NCBI RefSeq assembly: GCF_017654505.1
Contig: NC_054553.1
Span: 12,699,049 to 12,763,048 of the forward strand
DNA length: 64,000 nt
Reading direction: 5' to 3'
Origin: Polyodon spathula
Lineage: Eukaryota > Chordata > Actinopteri > Acipenseriformes > Polyodontidae
This document shows, in pieces, positions 12,406-22,640 of this stretch (positions within the stretch are counted from its first letter, which is position 1; each line of letters opens with the position of its first letter). Position numbers and translations under genes: made by a program. A model generated the notes under the pieces. The model was not told where the DNA came from and did no database searches. It worked only from the letters and a program-made list of their open reading frames with translations.

Positions 12406-12567
12406 GGTAGGTACAGCATTTTAAGTTTTTTTTTTTTTAAGTGAATTGTGGCTTTGGCTACAGGTAGGCAGGGTGCAGGCAGGCAGGTATCATGAGAGCT
12501 TCCCCTCATAGCTTTGCAAGTGAGAGAGAAAGGGAGCGTACCTCAATACTGACCTGAAAACCCTATG

Positions 12568-12628
12568 CCTGCCGTTCAGTCCTGGGCCTCTCAAGCAGAG
12601 ACTGAAAATTGTGCCAAATTATATGGTG
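12568..12628 (-). mobile_element. SINE body fragment, headless copy
   Basis: Shares about 60 bp with 55065-55125 (core TCCTGGGCCTCTCAAGCAGA). That second copy runs on into a tRNA-like head. This copy lacks the head. Confidence 0.55.
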
Positions 12629-12640
12629 AAAAAAAAAGGT

Positions 12641-13370
12641 AATATTATGGGCATAAACTGGTACACATCTCAAGATGGGCAGCCCAATTTTATATGATTT
12701 AGTGTGACTTTCATGTGTTGTGATTTAGACTAACATTTTACTGATTTTGAATGATACTCATGAAGAAATGTTACAGAATAGAGCTGAGCTGAATTTGAAA
12801 GCACACTGTGTTTGTCATATGGAAAAGGTCACATCGCAGCAGATGTAGCATCTATACTAGGTCGGAGGACAGTTGTCTGAGACTTTTATTTTAATGTTAC
12901 ACATATGAAGTCAGATTCCCAAATGGTTTTTGAAATAAGTGTGGGGGTGGATGCAAATTGTTTCATTTTTTTGGACAGTAAGCATTATAAAATGTTATCA
13001 GAGAATCACAGAATCCAGCTAGTTACTAAGAGTGAAGGCACTCTCAAATGCGTGGTCTTCATCGTTGATCTCGTCAGAGGGTTTTACAACCATGAACTAA
13101 AAGGTCATGACATGGCAAGCATATTAGGATGCAGATTCTCAATTCATGCAGCGAAGAGGCTCAGAGAGCCTGAGTTGATATCACTGCCTTTAGGTTGCTG
13201 TTTCATCATTGCTGTAACCCTGAATGGGAAGGAAGGGGGGCAGTGTGCTCGGCTCCTGTGTAGAACGGTGTTCACGTCTCTATTGGGAATATTATATTTT
13301 TAAGCTGTAAAAAGTCTAATTTACTTTTTAAATGTAGTTCCTTTTCTGAGGTTTTTGTTAGTTTACTAGG
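12641..13370. other. non-coding stretch with an unsupported 132-codon frame
   Basis: The longest frame is 12905-13303 on the plus strand. Its protein shows no domain, signal peptide or repeat that I recognise, and its composition looks like translated non-coding DNA. No splice context was judged convincing. Confidence 0.4.
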
Positions 13371-13371
13371 G

Positions 13372-13971
13372 TTTTAACTGATTAACATCAGGGCTGAAGT
13401 AATTGAAATACTGTGAATACCCGCGAATTAATGGAGCCCTCGAATTAACACCTCACTCAGATATTAGCTTTTTAATAGAGTTAAAACAGCTTTTAAATGC
13501 CCGTGAATAAACGCCACTCTCAATAAAAAAAACATAAAGGTATTTTCTTTCTACCCCTGCTCAAAAAATGAACAAAGAAACATGTAACTCTGGCTATGTA
13601 CATGTGACGCTCCTGAAGAGACTTCAGCCTCAATCCACCAATACAAACTAATGTTCACACACCTTAGTAAGCACATTGTATTTTATGGTACAGTCCCGAC
13701 AGACAACCCAAGATGAACTACTGACAGCACAGCAGTACTTCATGTCTTTTGTTTTTTCCTCCCAGCAGAGTTCAGTGCTAACACAGCAGGGGATAAAACA
13801 AGGGCTGTCTGTTTACCTCATCCTCATCTTGGATGGTAAAAACTTAAACTCAGAGGAATTTAGAGCTTTGCCAGTCACTATAAGCGCTATCCTAAAGCTG
13901 GCCGAAGATATCTTCTTGTAGGGGGTTTAGTTGTTTTCTTTTTTATTCAGATGGAATCTTACTAAGTCCTG

Positions 13972-14051
<80 letters not shown>

Positions 14052-14580
14052 CTATAAACAATGTGCTTACTATCTATGAGAGGATTTAGTTTCGGTTTAT
14101 TGTACAGAGAAATTTCAAACATGCAGGTAAATTACAGTGAGAAAAAAAATAACCTAGTAGGATGTATTTTAGTTTTAACAGAAATCAAACCGATATTCAG
14201 AGGTAATATTTTTCGTTAAGAAAAACAACTACATGACACTCAACTACCGTTCTCTCTCATCTTCTTGTCTCACCCCATAGCAACCAATACACATTCCTGA
14301 TTCGCTGGTACAGTACTCCCTTGACTGCCCAACTTCCACCTAATAGGCTCTTGTTGACTGTCAGTAAATGTACTGTATTCAAGCCCACCAAAACACATGT
14401 TGCCGCTTCTAAAATGCCTTAAATCATTTAATAAAACATTGCAGCATTAGTAAACCATAGTATTATTAACAAAGGCCACCCTCGTATAATCGCCGCCCTC
14501 GTTTAAGGGCCACGGTCATTTTTGATCAATTTAAAATAAACGCTGCTACGCCAAATTGAAGTTATACAGTATTTAGATTA
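13372..14580. mobile_element. possible DNA-transposon remnant with CCTCG motifs
   Basis: The left part carries CCGCGAATTAA, CCCTCGAATTAACACC and CCGTGAATAAACGCC. The right part carries CCCTCGTATAATCGCCGCC, CCCTCGTTTAAGGGCC and AATAAACGCTGC. AATACTGT near 13409 is matched by ACAGTATT near 14566. Clusters of such GAATAAACGCC-like sub-terminal motifs suggest the ends of one non-autonomous element. The interior has a long (TA)n and no recognisable transposase. The superfamily is unknown and the boundaries are approximate. Confidence 0.35.
13972..14050. repeat. (TA)n microsatellite
   Basis: About 79 bp of TA dinucleotides. Confidence 0.95.
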
Positions 14581-14973
14581 TATTGGCGTTGAGTTTCAAG
14601 AAAGGGAAACAGTTATTTATATTAACAAGTGATACAGTAAGATTAGTTTAAGAAAATATTTAAACTTCAAGAAGTTTCACTAACATGCTGTATATTCATT
14701 CTAATTATTTTGGTCGAAGGGATGATATAGGCCACCACAATGGCACCATCATAGTTTCAAATTGAAATTGAAAACTTGTTCAATTAAATTTGCCAGTCCA
14801 CAAGGAATTTAGCCAGGCCTGTGAGATTGACCCATATTGGAATTAAGCCAGTACATCATACCGCTTCTACTTCTCTTTGGTCTAGCGTTCTGGGATCCAT
14901 AGTGTCCACCGAGTAGATAGGAACATTTAACATTTGATTGGTGAGTAGCAATGTAGTGTATGGCCAGTAGATG

Positions 14974-15565
14974 TGTCACAAAGACGGCCGGAGTGGGGGA
15001 TGTCAGACCAGAAACAGAAACCCGGAAATAAACAGAGAGAGAGAGGTGGAGCTGAGCGAATGGTTTTGCTCAGTATTTAGTAAATAAACAGAACAGAAAA
15101 TAAAAAGGTTATACAAAGAAAAATACACTGGACATGGCACATTCGCCAAAACAAAAGAGGCAAACAAAACAAACTACACAGACAACCATGGTGAGCAGAT
15201 ATTTTACTTATTTACTTTACATTATTACCTCTGTCTCCAATCCCATTCTCCACTCTCCAAACACACAACCCAGAGTTGGTGAAAACTTGCATTTTTTATG
15301 CCGCTGTACCAAGACTCGATTAGCAATTCATTCAATTGGAGTCACGGTACAACTGCATGTGAATTAATAAAGTGCAATTCCCCGTGCTCACATATTATTA
15401 CATTTTACTTGCACGTGAAGTGCTGTGCAATCCTCGTGCCTAAATACAAATATACATTTTAAACACTCGTGTTACACAGACCCGTTTATATCCTGTGTAC
15501 CAATGACTATACACCAACATTAACACACAACACAAAATACACACAGGGACGGGCACTTTGCCACA
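14974..15565 (-). repeat. 3' LTR of the proline-rich element
   Basis: On the minus strand it runs from TGTGGCAAAG to CTTTGTGACA. It is about 66 bp longer than its partner at 17748-18273, which lacks a segment near 15041-15085, among other small indels. A TATA-like CATAAAAA (plus about 15294-15302) is preceded on the minus strand by an imperfect stem-loop (about 15300-15358). Confidence 0.85.
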
Positions 15566-15620
15566 TATACCCCTCCTTGTGCAAAGCACACATGGCCTCA
15601 ATGGCCACCTCCCCCCTTAA
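15566..15620 (-). promoter_or_regulatory. polypurine tract region of the proline-rich element
   Basis: On the minus strand the sequence immediately before the 3' LTR reads CAAGGAGGGGTATA, the expected position and composition for the plus-strand DNA primer. It ends in ATA directly before TGTG, as does the tract of the gag-pol element at 28761. Confidence 0.6.
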
Positions 15621-15938
15621 AATCCCAAAGGTCTCACTCAAAGTCCTGGGCCAAGAACAGGGACTTTAAGGGGTTGATGGGCGGCAATGTTGCCAGTAGC
15701 CAGGCTGCTACTGGCCATGCTGTCAGCAGATGTGCTGACAGTGGGGCGAATCTCTCCTCCCGCTGTACCACTGGCAGCAGAAATGCTGGCTTGCTGACAG
15801 CTCCCAGACTGACTCTTTCAGCTGGGGCAAGTCCAGCAGCGGAAAAGCTGCTGGGGTTGGTGGTCTCCAGACCTCCCCCAAGATCTCTGAAGTGAAACTG
15901 CTGCAGGGGAAGGTGGGCTCCTGACCTCTCCCCCCTTT

Positions 15939-17591
15939 TTATAGCCGGTAGCTCCCTCTGGGGGGACTCCAGCCCCCAGAACTCCTGCAGCGAAATTGCT
16001 GTGGAGAAAGGTGGTCTCTGACCTTTATAGCCGGGAGCTCCCTCTGATGGGGCTCCGGCCACACTGACCCCTGCGGCCAAGCAGAGCTGACTGCAACACC
16101 TGGTGAAGCAGTTCCAGCGACCCCAGGTGATGCAGAATGGCTGGAAACCCCAGGCGATGTGGAGCAACAGGCAACCCCAGACGATGTGGAGCAACAGGCA
16201 ACCCCAGGCGATGAGGAGCGGCTGGCAACCCCAGGCGATGCAGAGCGGCTGGCAACCCCAGGCGATGCGGAACGGCTGGCAACCCCAGGAGATGCGGAGT
16301 GGCTGGCAACCCCAGGCAATGCTGAGCGGCTGGCAACCCCAGGTGATGCGGAGCGGCTGGCAACCCCCGGCGAAGCGAGGCAGGCATCCTTGGACGAAGC
16401 GAGACAGGCATTCTTGGGCGAAGCGAGGCAGGCATCCTTGGATGAAGCGAGGCAGGGAGTCAGGACAAGCTGGGGTGCGGGCGTTGGCCCTCTTCTCGGC
16501 CACTGCGGCCGGGCGGTTCTTCCCCGTGCTTCCCTCAGCAGCCTATGCAATGGCTGCTGAGGACCACCAGCATCTATTCCTGGTCCTTCTGGCTCCAGCT
16601 CCTCTCCTCGTGATGGTGGGGGAAGTGATACCAGCAGGCATTCATCCTCTGCTGGTGGGGGAAGTGATACCAGCAGGCATACATCCTCTGCTGATGGAGG
16701 AAACGATACCAGCAGGCATTCATCCTTTGCTGGTGGAAAGGGACCCAGCAGACATTTACCCTCTGCTGGTGGACGGTGACCCAACAGGCATTCACCCTCT
16801 GCTGGTGGAGGTGGCGGAGGCAGAGCCAGCTCCTGCTGCTCTGCTCCTGCAGGTGGAGGTGGCAGAGGCAGAGGCAGCTCCTGCTGCTCTTCTCCTGCCG
16901 GTGGAGGTGGCAGAGACGTATAGTCTCCTGCCGGTGGAGGTGGCGGAGGCAGAGGCAGCGTGTAGCCTCCTGGCGACGGAGGTGGGAGTGGCGTGTAGTC
17001 TACCCTTGTTTCAGGGGACTGGTGCGGCTTTCCCTCTCTTGCAAGGAACTTGTGCGGCTCTCCTTCTCGGGATGAAACCAGCAGGCATTCTTCCCCTGCT
17101 GGTGGTGGTGGTAACAGCAGGCATTTTTCCTGTGCTGGTGGAGGTGGAAGCAGCTGTCCCTCTGGCTTTGGATTCCCGTGGTCCCCCCGTCTGGGCGCTG
17201 GATGCTCACGGTCCCCCCGTCTGGGTGCTGGACACTCACAGTCCCCCCGTCTGGGAGCTGGATGCACGGGCTCCTCCCACTTGGGCATTAGTTCCCCCTC
17301 TGCATATTGCATGGGGCACAGGTCCAACATGTGCCCATATACCCCACAGCCGGGGCACAACTCCGCCGCGAGGCACTGGAAAAAGTCCTTCAAGCCATCG
17401 ACCCTGACCTCCCCTTGCTGTTGCAGCTTTCCTCTCCCCCTTCTCCTTCTCCCCACCTTCCTCTCTTGGGCCGGTTCCTCCTCCTCCTCCTCTTCATAGT
17501 GGCGGAAGGGACAGTTGGCGAACTGATGGTCCTGGTCGCAGAGGAGGCACCCCGGTGATGGCTTGTTAAATCGCCGTGGATGTCTGACCAT
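15939..17591 (-). CDS. Gag-like protein with two zinc knuckles and proline-rich repeats
   Basis: I start at the first ATG (17591); the frame opens about 15 codons upstream without an ATG, giving 550 residues. Near the N-terminus are two cysteine-histidine knuckles. The first is C15-x2-C18-x3-H22-x4-C27, one residue shorter than canonical. The second is C79-x2-C82-x4-H87-x4-C92, the standard retroviral/retrotransposon CCHC form. Between them lie an acidic run (seven Glu) and an Arg-rich patch (GRRRRGRG). The rest consists of short tandem repeats: PAPRRGD units, many PPPPAG blocks, then repeated 9-residue SPGVASRSA units. No capsid fold is recognisable. The role is inferred to be RNA-binding packaging of the element. 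The GC-rich repeats also leave long shadow frames (up to 434 codons on the plus strand), which I do not call. Confidence 0.6.
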   Translation of the reverse strand: MVRHPRRFNKPSPGCLLCDQDHQFANCPFRHYEEEEEEEPAQERKVGRRRRGRGKLQQQGEVRVDGLKDFFQCLAAELCPGCGVYGHMLDLCPMQYAEGELMPKWEEPVHPAPRRGDCECPAPRRGDREHPAPRRGDHGNPKPEGQLLPPPPAQEKCLLLPPPPAGEECLLVSSREGEPHKFLAREGKPHQSPETRVDYTPLPPPSPGGYTLPLPPPPPPAGDYTSLPPPPAGEEQQELPLPLPPPPAGAEQQELALPPPPPPAEGECLLGHRPPAEGKCLLGPFPPAKDECLLVSFPPSAEDVCLLVSLPPPAEDECLLVSLPPPSRGEELEPEGPGIDAGGPQQPLHRLLREARGRTARPQWPRRGPTPAPQLVLTPCLASSKDACLASPKNACLASSKDACLASPGVASRSASPGVASRSALPGVASHSASPGVASRSASPGVASRSASPGVASRSSSPGVACCSTSSGVACCSTSPGVSSHSASPGVAGTASPGVAVSSAWPQGSVWPEPHQRELPAIKVRDHLSPQQFRCRSSGGWSPPRGSYRL

Positions 17592-17727
17592 TAGGCGACA
17601 CTCCTCCTCCCTGTCCTTCACCTCTTTATCCTCCTTTCATCCTATTTTATTTATTTTATTTTTTTTTTGTAATCAAATTTTTTTTTTTCTCAAAAACTGC
17701 GGTTCCTGCTCTGGTGAGGCGCTGGTA

Positions 17728-17745
17728 ATCCCGGTTCTGACACCA
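17728..17745 (-). promoter_or_regulatory. primer-binding site
   Basis: Minus-strand TGGTGTCAGAACCGGGAT, two bases (CG) inside the 5' LTR. It resembles the 3' end of tRNA-Leu plus CCA, the primer of many vertebrate Gypsy elements. The exact tRNA is not certain. Confidence 0.65.
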
Positions 17746-17747
17746 CG

Positions 17748-18273
17748 TGTCACAAAGACGGTTGGAGTGGGGGACGTCAGACCAGAAACAGAAACCTGGA
17801 AATAAACAGAGAGAGATGATAAATAATCAGAACAGAAAATAAAAAGGTTGTACAAAGAAAAATACACTGGACATGGCACATTCGCCAAAACAAAAGAGGC
17901 AAACAAAACAAACTACACAGACAACCCGGTGAGCAGATATTTTACTTATTTACTTTACTTTATTACCTCCGTCTCCAATCCCATTCTCCACTCACCGAAC
18001 ACACAACCCAGAGTTGGTGAAAACATGCAGCTTTTATGCAGCTGTACCAATACTCGATTAGCAATCAACCATTCAATTGGAGTCGCGGTACAACTGCATG
18101 TGAATTAATAAAGTGCAAGTCCCTCTGCTCACATATTATTATATTTCACCTAAATACAAATATACATTTTAAACACTCGTGTTACACAGACCTGTTTATA
18201 TCCTGTGCACCAATGACCATACACCAACTTTAACACACAACACAAAACACACAGGGGCGGGCACTTTGCCGCA
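17748..18273 (-). repeat. 5' LTR of the proline-rich element
   Basis: Minus strand TGCGGCAAAG to CTTTGTGACA. The first G of GGCAAAG is preceded by C where the other LTRs have G. It contains the TATA-like GCATAAAAGC (plus about 18030-18038) with a stem-loop immediately upstream on the minus strand (plus about 18038-18099). Confidence 0.85.
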
Positions 18274-18487
18274 AGGTGGCACCGGTGTATATGTAGCTGC
18301 ATTTGGTGTATTTTATACGAGGACCAGCTCTGGTGTTGTCTTTCAATTAGGAGGCTCCTACTTCCATTATGAACAACTCTCTATGATCATGTGGTGGACC
18401 ATATGATTAGTTCTGTCACACTTTATTTTATGGAGGTATTTTCTTAGTCTCTTATTATTGGCCGAAAACTAGTTTACTAACATTTAA

Positions 18488-18746
18488 ACCAGGGCTTCTC
18501 AAACTTGCTGCTGGTTTTAATTAGCTTTATTAGACCTTTTTACTTGTTTTCAGCTCTTGAACAGTTTCACATTTCGTTAGCTGTAACATTCGATAAATAA
18601 CTGTTTAAGAGCTAGAAACAAGTAAAAATGTCTAATTAAGCAAATTATCAGTTCAATTAAGGGTCTAGTTAAGTAACTGAGAGCTCGGTTGGAATGAAAA
18701 CCAGCAGCCTCAGGGGGTTACCCAGGACTGAGTTTGAGAACACCTG
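18488..18746. repeat. fold-back repeat with CTTCTCAAACT ends
   Basis: An imperfect palindrome. ACCAGGGCTTCTCAAACTTG at the left pairs with GACTGAGTTTGAGAACACCT at the right. Inside, CTTTTTACTTGTTTTCAGCT pairs with AGCTAGAAACAAGTAAAAAT. It resembles a widespread vertebrate fold-back repeat. It has no coding capacity. Confidence 0.6.
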
Positions 18747-18889
18747 ATGTAAACAAACATTGTTCATTTTTTGATACTGGTTAGTTAATATAAAATGGAA
18801 TACTAAAAGAAACTTAAGAAATTAAATGGCAAATGTTACTGATAATTTACAGTAATAGATACAATTGATGTATTTTTTATCTTTTTTTT

Positions 18890-20246
18890 TTGTTGTTTAG
18901 ACTTGGCTGAAGGAAACGCAAACAGGCAGAACAGCTCAAAAGAAAAAGTAAAATTAAATCACTAACCATTAAAGTTGCTGTCACATTTTCTGGATAAAAA
19001 CCCCACTGTTGAAGGATCATTGGTAAGGCTGTAAATCTGAAGGAAAATGAAGACCAAAGAGCATTCTACAGAAGTTAAAGATAAAGTAATACAAATGCAT
19101 AGATTAGGGAAAGGGTACAAAATAATATCCAAGTATTTGGCTATCCCAGTGAGCACAGTTGGATCAATAATCAGGACGTGGAAGCTGCATCACACCACCC
19201 AGGCACTGCCAAGAAAAGGCCGTCCCTCAAAACTCAACGCTCAAACAAGGAGACTTGTGAGAGAAGCCACAGAGGCCAAATGGCTGGGAGTGGAGTAATG
19301 GTGCACCAGTCAACCATATCAAGAGCTCTGCATAACACTGGCCTGTATGGGAGGGTGTCAAGAAAGAAGCCGTTACTCAAAAAGTACCATCTGAAAGCAT
19401 GTCTGGAGTTTGCCAGAAAGCATGAGAGTGACCCAGCTGCAATGTGGGAAAAGGTTTTGTGGTCAGATGAGACCAAGATAGAGCTTTTTGGACAAAACTC
19501 AAAGCGCTCTATGTGGCGCAAACCTAACACTGCCCATGTCTCAAGACACACCATCCCTACAGTGAAGTATGGTGGTGGCAGCATCATGCTCTGGGGATGC
19601 TTCTCATCAGCAGGGACTGGGCATCTTGTTACAATTGAAGAAAGAATGGATGGAGCAAAATACAGGAAAATACTGCAAGAGAATCTGTTTCAGTCCGCTA
19701 AAAAACTGAAGCTTGGGAGGAAATTTACCTTTCAGCAGGACAATGATCCCAAGCACAAGGCCAAAGCAACATTGGAGTGGCTCAAGAACAAAAAGGTGAA
19801 TGTCCTACAGTGGCCCAGTCAAAATCCTGATCTCAATCCCATTGAGAATCTGTGGCACTATTTGAAAATTGCGGTCCACAAGCATCGTCCAACCAACCTG
19901 AACAACCTGAAGCAAATCTGCCAGGAAGAATGGGCCAAAATCACTCCGACACTGTCTGCAAAGCTGGTACATACTTAACCCAAAAGACTTAAAGCTGTTA
20001 TTGCAGTGAAAGGTGGCTCTACCAAATATTAATGTGTGGGGGTTGAATACTTATGCAAGCAAGATATTTCAGTTTTTTATTTTTCTTAAAAATATTTCCC
20101 AACATAAAACCAATGTCACCTTACAATAATTGATTTTGAGTTTAAGTGTTTTAAAAATATCAAACAGAACGAAATTTCAATGTACCATTTGTAATTCAGT
20201 AATATGAGAGAATTGGTCAGGGGTCTGAATACTTTTGCAAGGCACC

Positions 20247-20252
<6 letters not shown>
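18890..20252 (+). mobile_element. Tc1/mariner element, left end missing
   Basis: A transposase pseudogene is followed by a right terminal repeat ending GGTCAGGGGTCTGAATACTT and then GCAAGGCACCGTGTA, the fish Tc1 right-end type. The matching left terminal repeat is not found upstream of 19047. The right end abuts a (TA)n run, consistent with TA target preference. Confidence 0.8.
19047..20031 (+). pseudogene. Tc1-type DD34E transposase, near full length
   Basis: The frame starts MKTKEHSTEVKDKVIQMHRL with the N-terminal helix-turn-helix and GRPSK hook. It shifts frame near 19275-19295 with loss of roughly 20 codons of the second DNA-binding subdomain and continues with GVMVHQSTISRALHNTGLYG. All three catalytic residues are present: D in WSDETK (19466), the first D of QQDNDPKH (19739) and E in PIENLW (19844). 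The last two are spaced as DD34E. A nonsense codon at about 19976 replaces the expected residue in HTYPKRL, and the frame then continues for about 18 codons to the normal STKY end. Two lesions in otherwise good sequence suggest a fairly recent death. Confidence 0.85.
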
Positions 20253-20319
<67 letters not shown>

Positions 20320-20332
20320 TACATATATATAT
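20249..20332. repeat. (TA)n microsatellite
   Basis: TA dinucleotides at the right end of the Tc1 element, with a GATACA interruption near 20318. Confidence 0.95.
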
Positions 20333-20389
20333 GTTTGAGAAAACCAGACTGCTGTGTACCAAAATGATCAATAAGAAAAAAGAAAAAAG

Positions 20390-20795
20390 AAAAGGATATT
20401 TTAGGTCCTTAAAAAGGTAGAATAATTGATTTCAAATCAATTATCAGGATGTTTCGGACTATGAGTCCTTTGTCGGCTGAATACAAAAACCCTGTAAAAA
20501 CAAACAAGCAGTCTTTTAAACAAAATTCCTGAATTTTGTTGATGTTGGTGATGTTGATGATCTTGGAATAGTATGTTCATTCAAAGTTCTTTGGAGCAAT
20601 TTGGGATTCTGAGATTATTAACATCATCAACATTCTGGAATTTTGTTTAAAAGACTACTTGTTTGTTTTTTACCTACTCTTACAGTACAGTTTTTTTTGT
20701 ATTCAGCCGATGAAGAACTTATAGTTCGAAACGTCCTGATAATTGATTTGTAATCAATTATTATACCTTTTAAGTACCTAAAATATCCTTTTATT
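20390..20795. repeat. long fold-back element, about 175-bp arms
   Basis: The left arm (20390-20565) and right arm (20622-20795) pair over most of their length. Examples are GGATATTTTAGGTCC against CCTAAAATATCC and CTTTTAAACAAAATTCCTGA against CTGGAATTTTGTTTAAAAGA. The spacer is about 55 bp. Each arm carries a TCCGAAACAT / TTCGAAACGT-type motif next to an ATTGAT palindrome. The whole lies between two AT microsatellites. The family is not identified. Confidence 0.75.
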
Positions 20796-20802
20796 TTTTG
20801 TT

Positions 20803-20806
<4 letters not shown>

Positions 20807-20865
<59 letters not shown>
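20807..20865. repeat. (AT)n microsatellite
   Basis: About 59 bp of AT dinucleotides to the right of the fold-back element. Confidence 0.95.
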
Positions 20866-20869
<4 letters not shown>

Positions 20870-21931
20870 TCATATGTATAAAAACAAATGAACAACATTT
20901 TTTAACTTCTGGGTTAGAAAGGAAACTATAGGGCTTTTTTTTTACTCCTCAAACATTAGTTATAAAAAGGCCACATTTTATATGCACTGCAAAACCACTT
21001 AGGCAAAATAACTACTAGAATTCTCACCCTTTGCAGTGTATTTACTGGAGAAACTGCATACAGAAAACAGCGCTGTGTCCCACAGAAACCAAGGTTTGTG
21101 CAGATCAAACAGTGAGAAAAAAAAATGAAAACGTTTTTCAAACTGTACACGATCCAAAAAGTGTAAATCGGAAACATATACATTTGATACATGTGTTTTC
21201 ATTTTCTTTTGGTTTTTTTCTGCATACTAATGGCTTAGTGTGTTGAAGACTGTATTTTATGATTGACTGTATTTTATTTTTTTACCCCCTCGTGGTATCT
21301 TTCCTTTTTGTACACATTACTGAAATAACCACTCCCATTTCAGAGCGGTTTGAGTCGTTCCAGGTTTTATACGCGTCATGTTACAGGAGTGCTATTAGGC
21401 TCACAGTAAAAGCAGGGCTGGCTCAAAATGCTTTGAAAATGCTCTGTCTTAATTCACAAGTGGCATATTAAAGGAGTGCCAATCCAGAGCTAACAGGAAG
21501 ACCAATGGAGTCAGCTGAGGAAACTGGCCTTCATGCAATCATTTTGTTGGTTATCTGCCAACCTCACAACTGACTGGAATAGCTCATCTCCACAAAAGGT
21601 TCCGAATTCAAGTTTGAGTTCCTTGCAAACAAGTTTGTGACTGAACGTGTCAATTCTATTTTCAATCTGCTCAGAAAGACAGGAAGTGTTTTGCACCAGT
21701 TCATTTTATAACATGAAAAACAACTCTGCCCACTAACTCAGCTGTACATGTTTTCTTCTTCTATTCATTGACGCTGTAACTCTGAAGCAGTTAACATTAC
21801 TACACATAAGAATGTTCTAGTTTATTTTATATATGTAACATTTATATGTTATAGTTAAATGGTTAAGCAAAGGATATCAAATACAGTAATCCGTCACGAA
21901 TCCGACTGTGGTGGGACCAGAAAAAAGTGGA
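20866..21931. other. non-coding stretch, nothing recognised
   Basis: Short frames only. No repeat family recognised. Confidence 0.45.
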
Positions 21932-22640
21932 TATAGTGCCTATAGTAAGTATTCCCCCCACCTTGAAAGTTTGTTGTGTTACTACCTGAAATTCTGATGG
22001 ATTTAAATGGTTTTTTTTTCTTTGATTTACACAACCTACTCAACACAAGAGGCAAGAGAATTTGTATTGTGAAACAACAGTTAATGAAAAAAAAATCCTG
22101 AAATGTCTTGTTTGGATAGGTATTCACCCCCCGAGTCAATACTTGGTAGAACCACCTTTGGCAGCAATTACAACTGTGAGTCTTTTGGGGTACCAGGTTT
22201 GCACATCTGGATCATGCAATATTCACCCATTCTTCTTGGCAAAATTGTTCAAGCTCTGTCAAGTTAGATGGGGATCATTGGTGGACAGCAATCTTCAAGT
22301 CTTGCCATAGATTCTCAATCGGATTCAAGTCCGAGCTTTGACTGGGCCACTCTAGGACATTCACTTTCTTGTTTTTAAGCCACTCCAGTGTTGCTTTGGC
22401 TGTGTGCTTGGGGTCATTGTCCTGCTGAAACATCCCAGTCTTAGGTCTTTTGCAGACTGAAACAAGTTTTCTTCAAGGAGTTACCTGTATTTAGCTCTAT
22501 CCATTGAGCGATCTACCCTGATAAGCTTTCCAGTCCCTGCCAATGAAAAGCATCCCCATAGCATGATGTTTCCACCACCACCACCATGCTTCACAGTATG
22601 GATGGTGTTACCTGGGTTATGTGCTGTGTTGATGTCTGTG
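21932..22640 (-). mobile_element. Tc1/mariner 3' half, minus strand
   Basis: Starts at the left with TAGTGCCTATAGTAAGTATT and CCCCCCACC, a Tc1 terminal repeat. It continues into transposase sequence on the minus strand: conserved runs corresponding to PIENLW (near 22310), the D-containing NDPK region (near 22420) and GGGSIMLWGCF (near 22570). The copy ends near 22640, before the first catalytic aspartate region, so it is 5'-truncated. It is a different subfamily from the copies at 18890 and 40000. Confidence 0.75.
22070..22640 (-). pseudogene. Tc1-like transposase, C-terminal fragment
   Basis: Minus-strand similarity to the C-terminal half of Tc1 transposases, broken by frameshifts and small indels. 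There is no open frame of useful length. The [18 protein letters not shown] stretch and the GGGG-rich loop before IMLWGCF are the clearest landmarks. Confidence 0.7.

Larger units (their letters stand above)
14974..18273 (-). mobile_element. complete non-autonomous LTR retroelement with proline-rich ORF
   Basis: Two LTRs in the same orientation (14974-15565 and 17748-18273) bracket a GC-rich 2.2-kb interior. Flanking bases are AGATG on the left (14969-14973) and AGGTG on the right (18274-18278), a 5-bp duplication with one mismatch. On the minus strand the 5' LTR is followed by CG and TGGTGTCAGAACCGGGAT, a primer-binding site of tRNA-Leu-like type. The 3' LTR is preceded by a polypurine tract (AAGGAGGGGTATA). 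The only coding region is one Gag-like ORF. No protease, integrase, reverse transcriptase or RNase H was found. A solo LTR of the family lies at 50461-51064. Confidence 0.85.

Noticed and set aside
12905..13303. 132-codon frame as a possible gene
   Set aside because: No recognisable domain, no coding-like composition, and no clear exon boundaries.
15634..16503. 289-codon minus-strand frame overlapping the Gag-like ORF
   Set aside because: A different frame over the same repeats, with repetitive WGCQPL peptides and no domain. Treated as a shadow, though a second overlapping product cannot be fully excluded.
16103..17407. 434-codon plus-strand frame across the proline-rich element
   Set aside because: Antisense shadow of GC-rich 27-bp-type repeats. 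The zinc knuckles, LTR orientation, primer site and polypurine tract all point to the minus strand.
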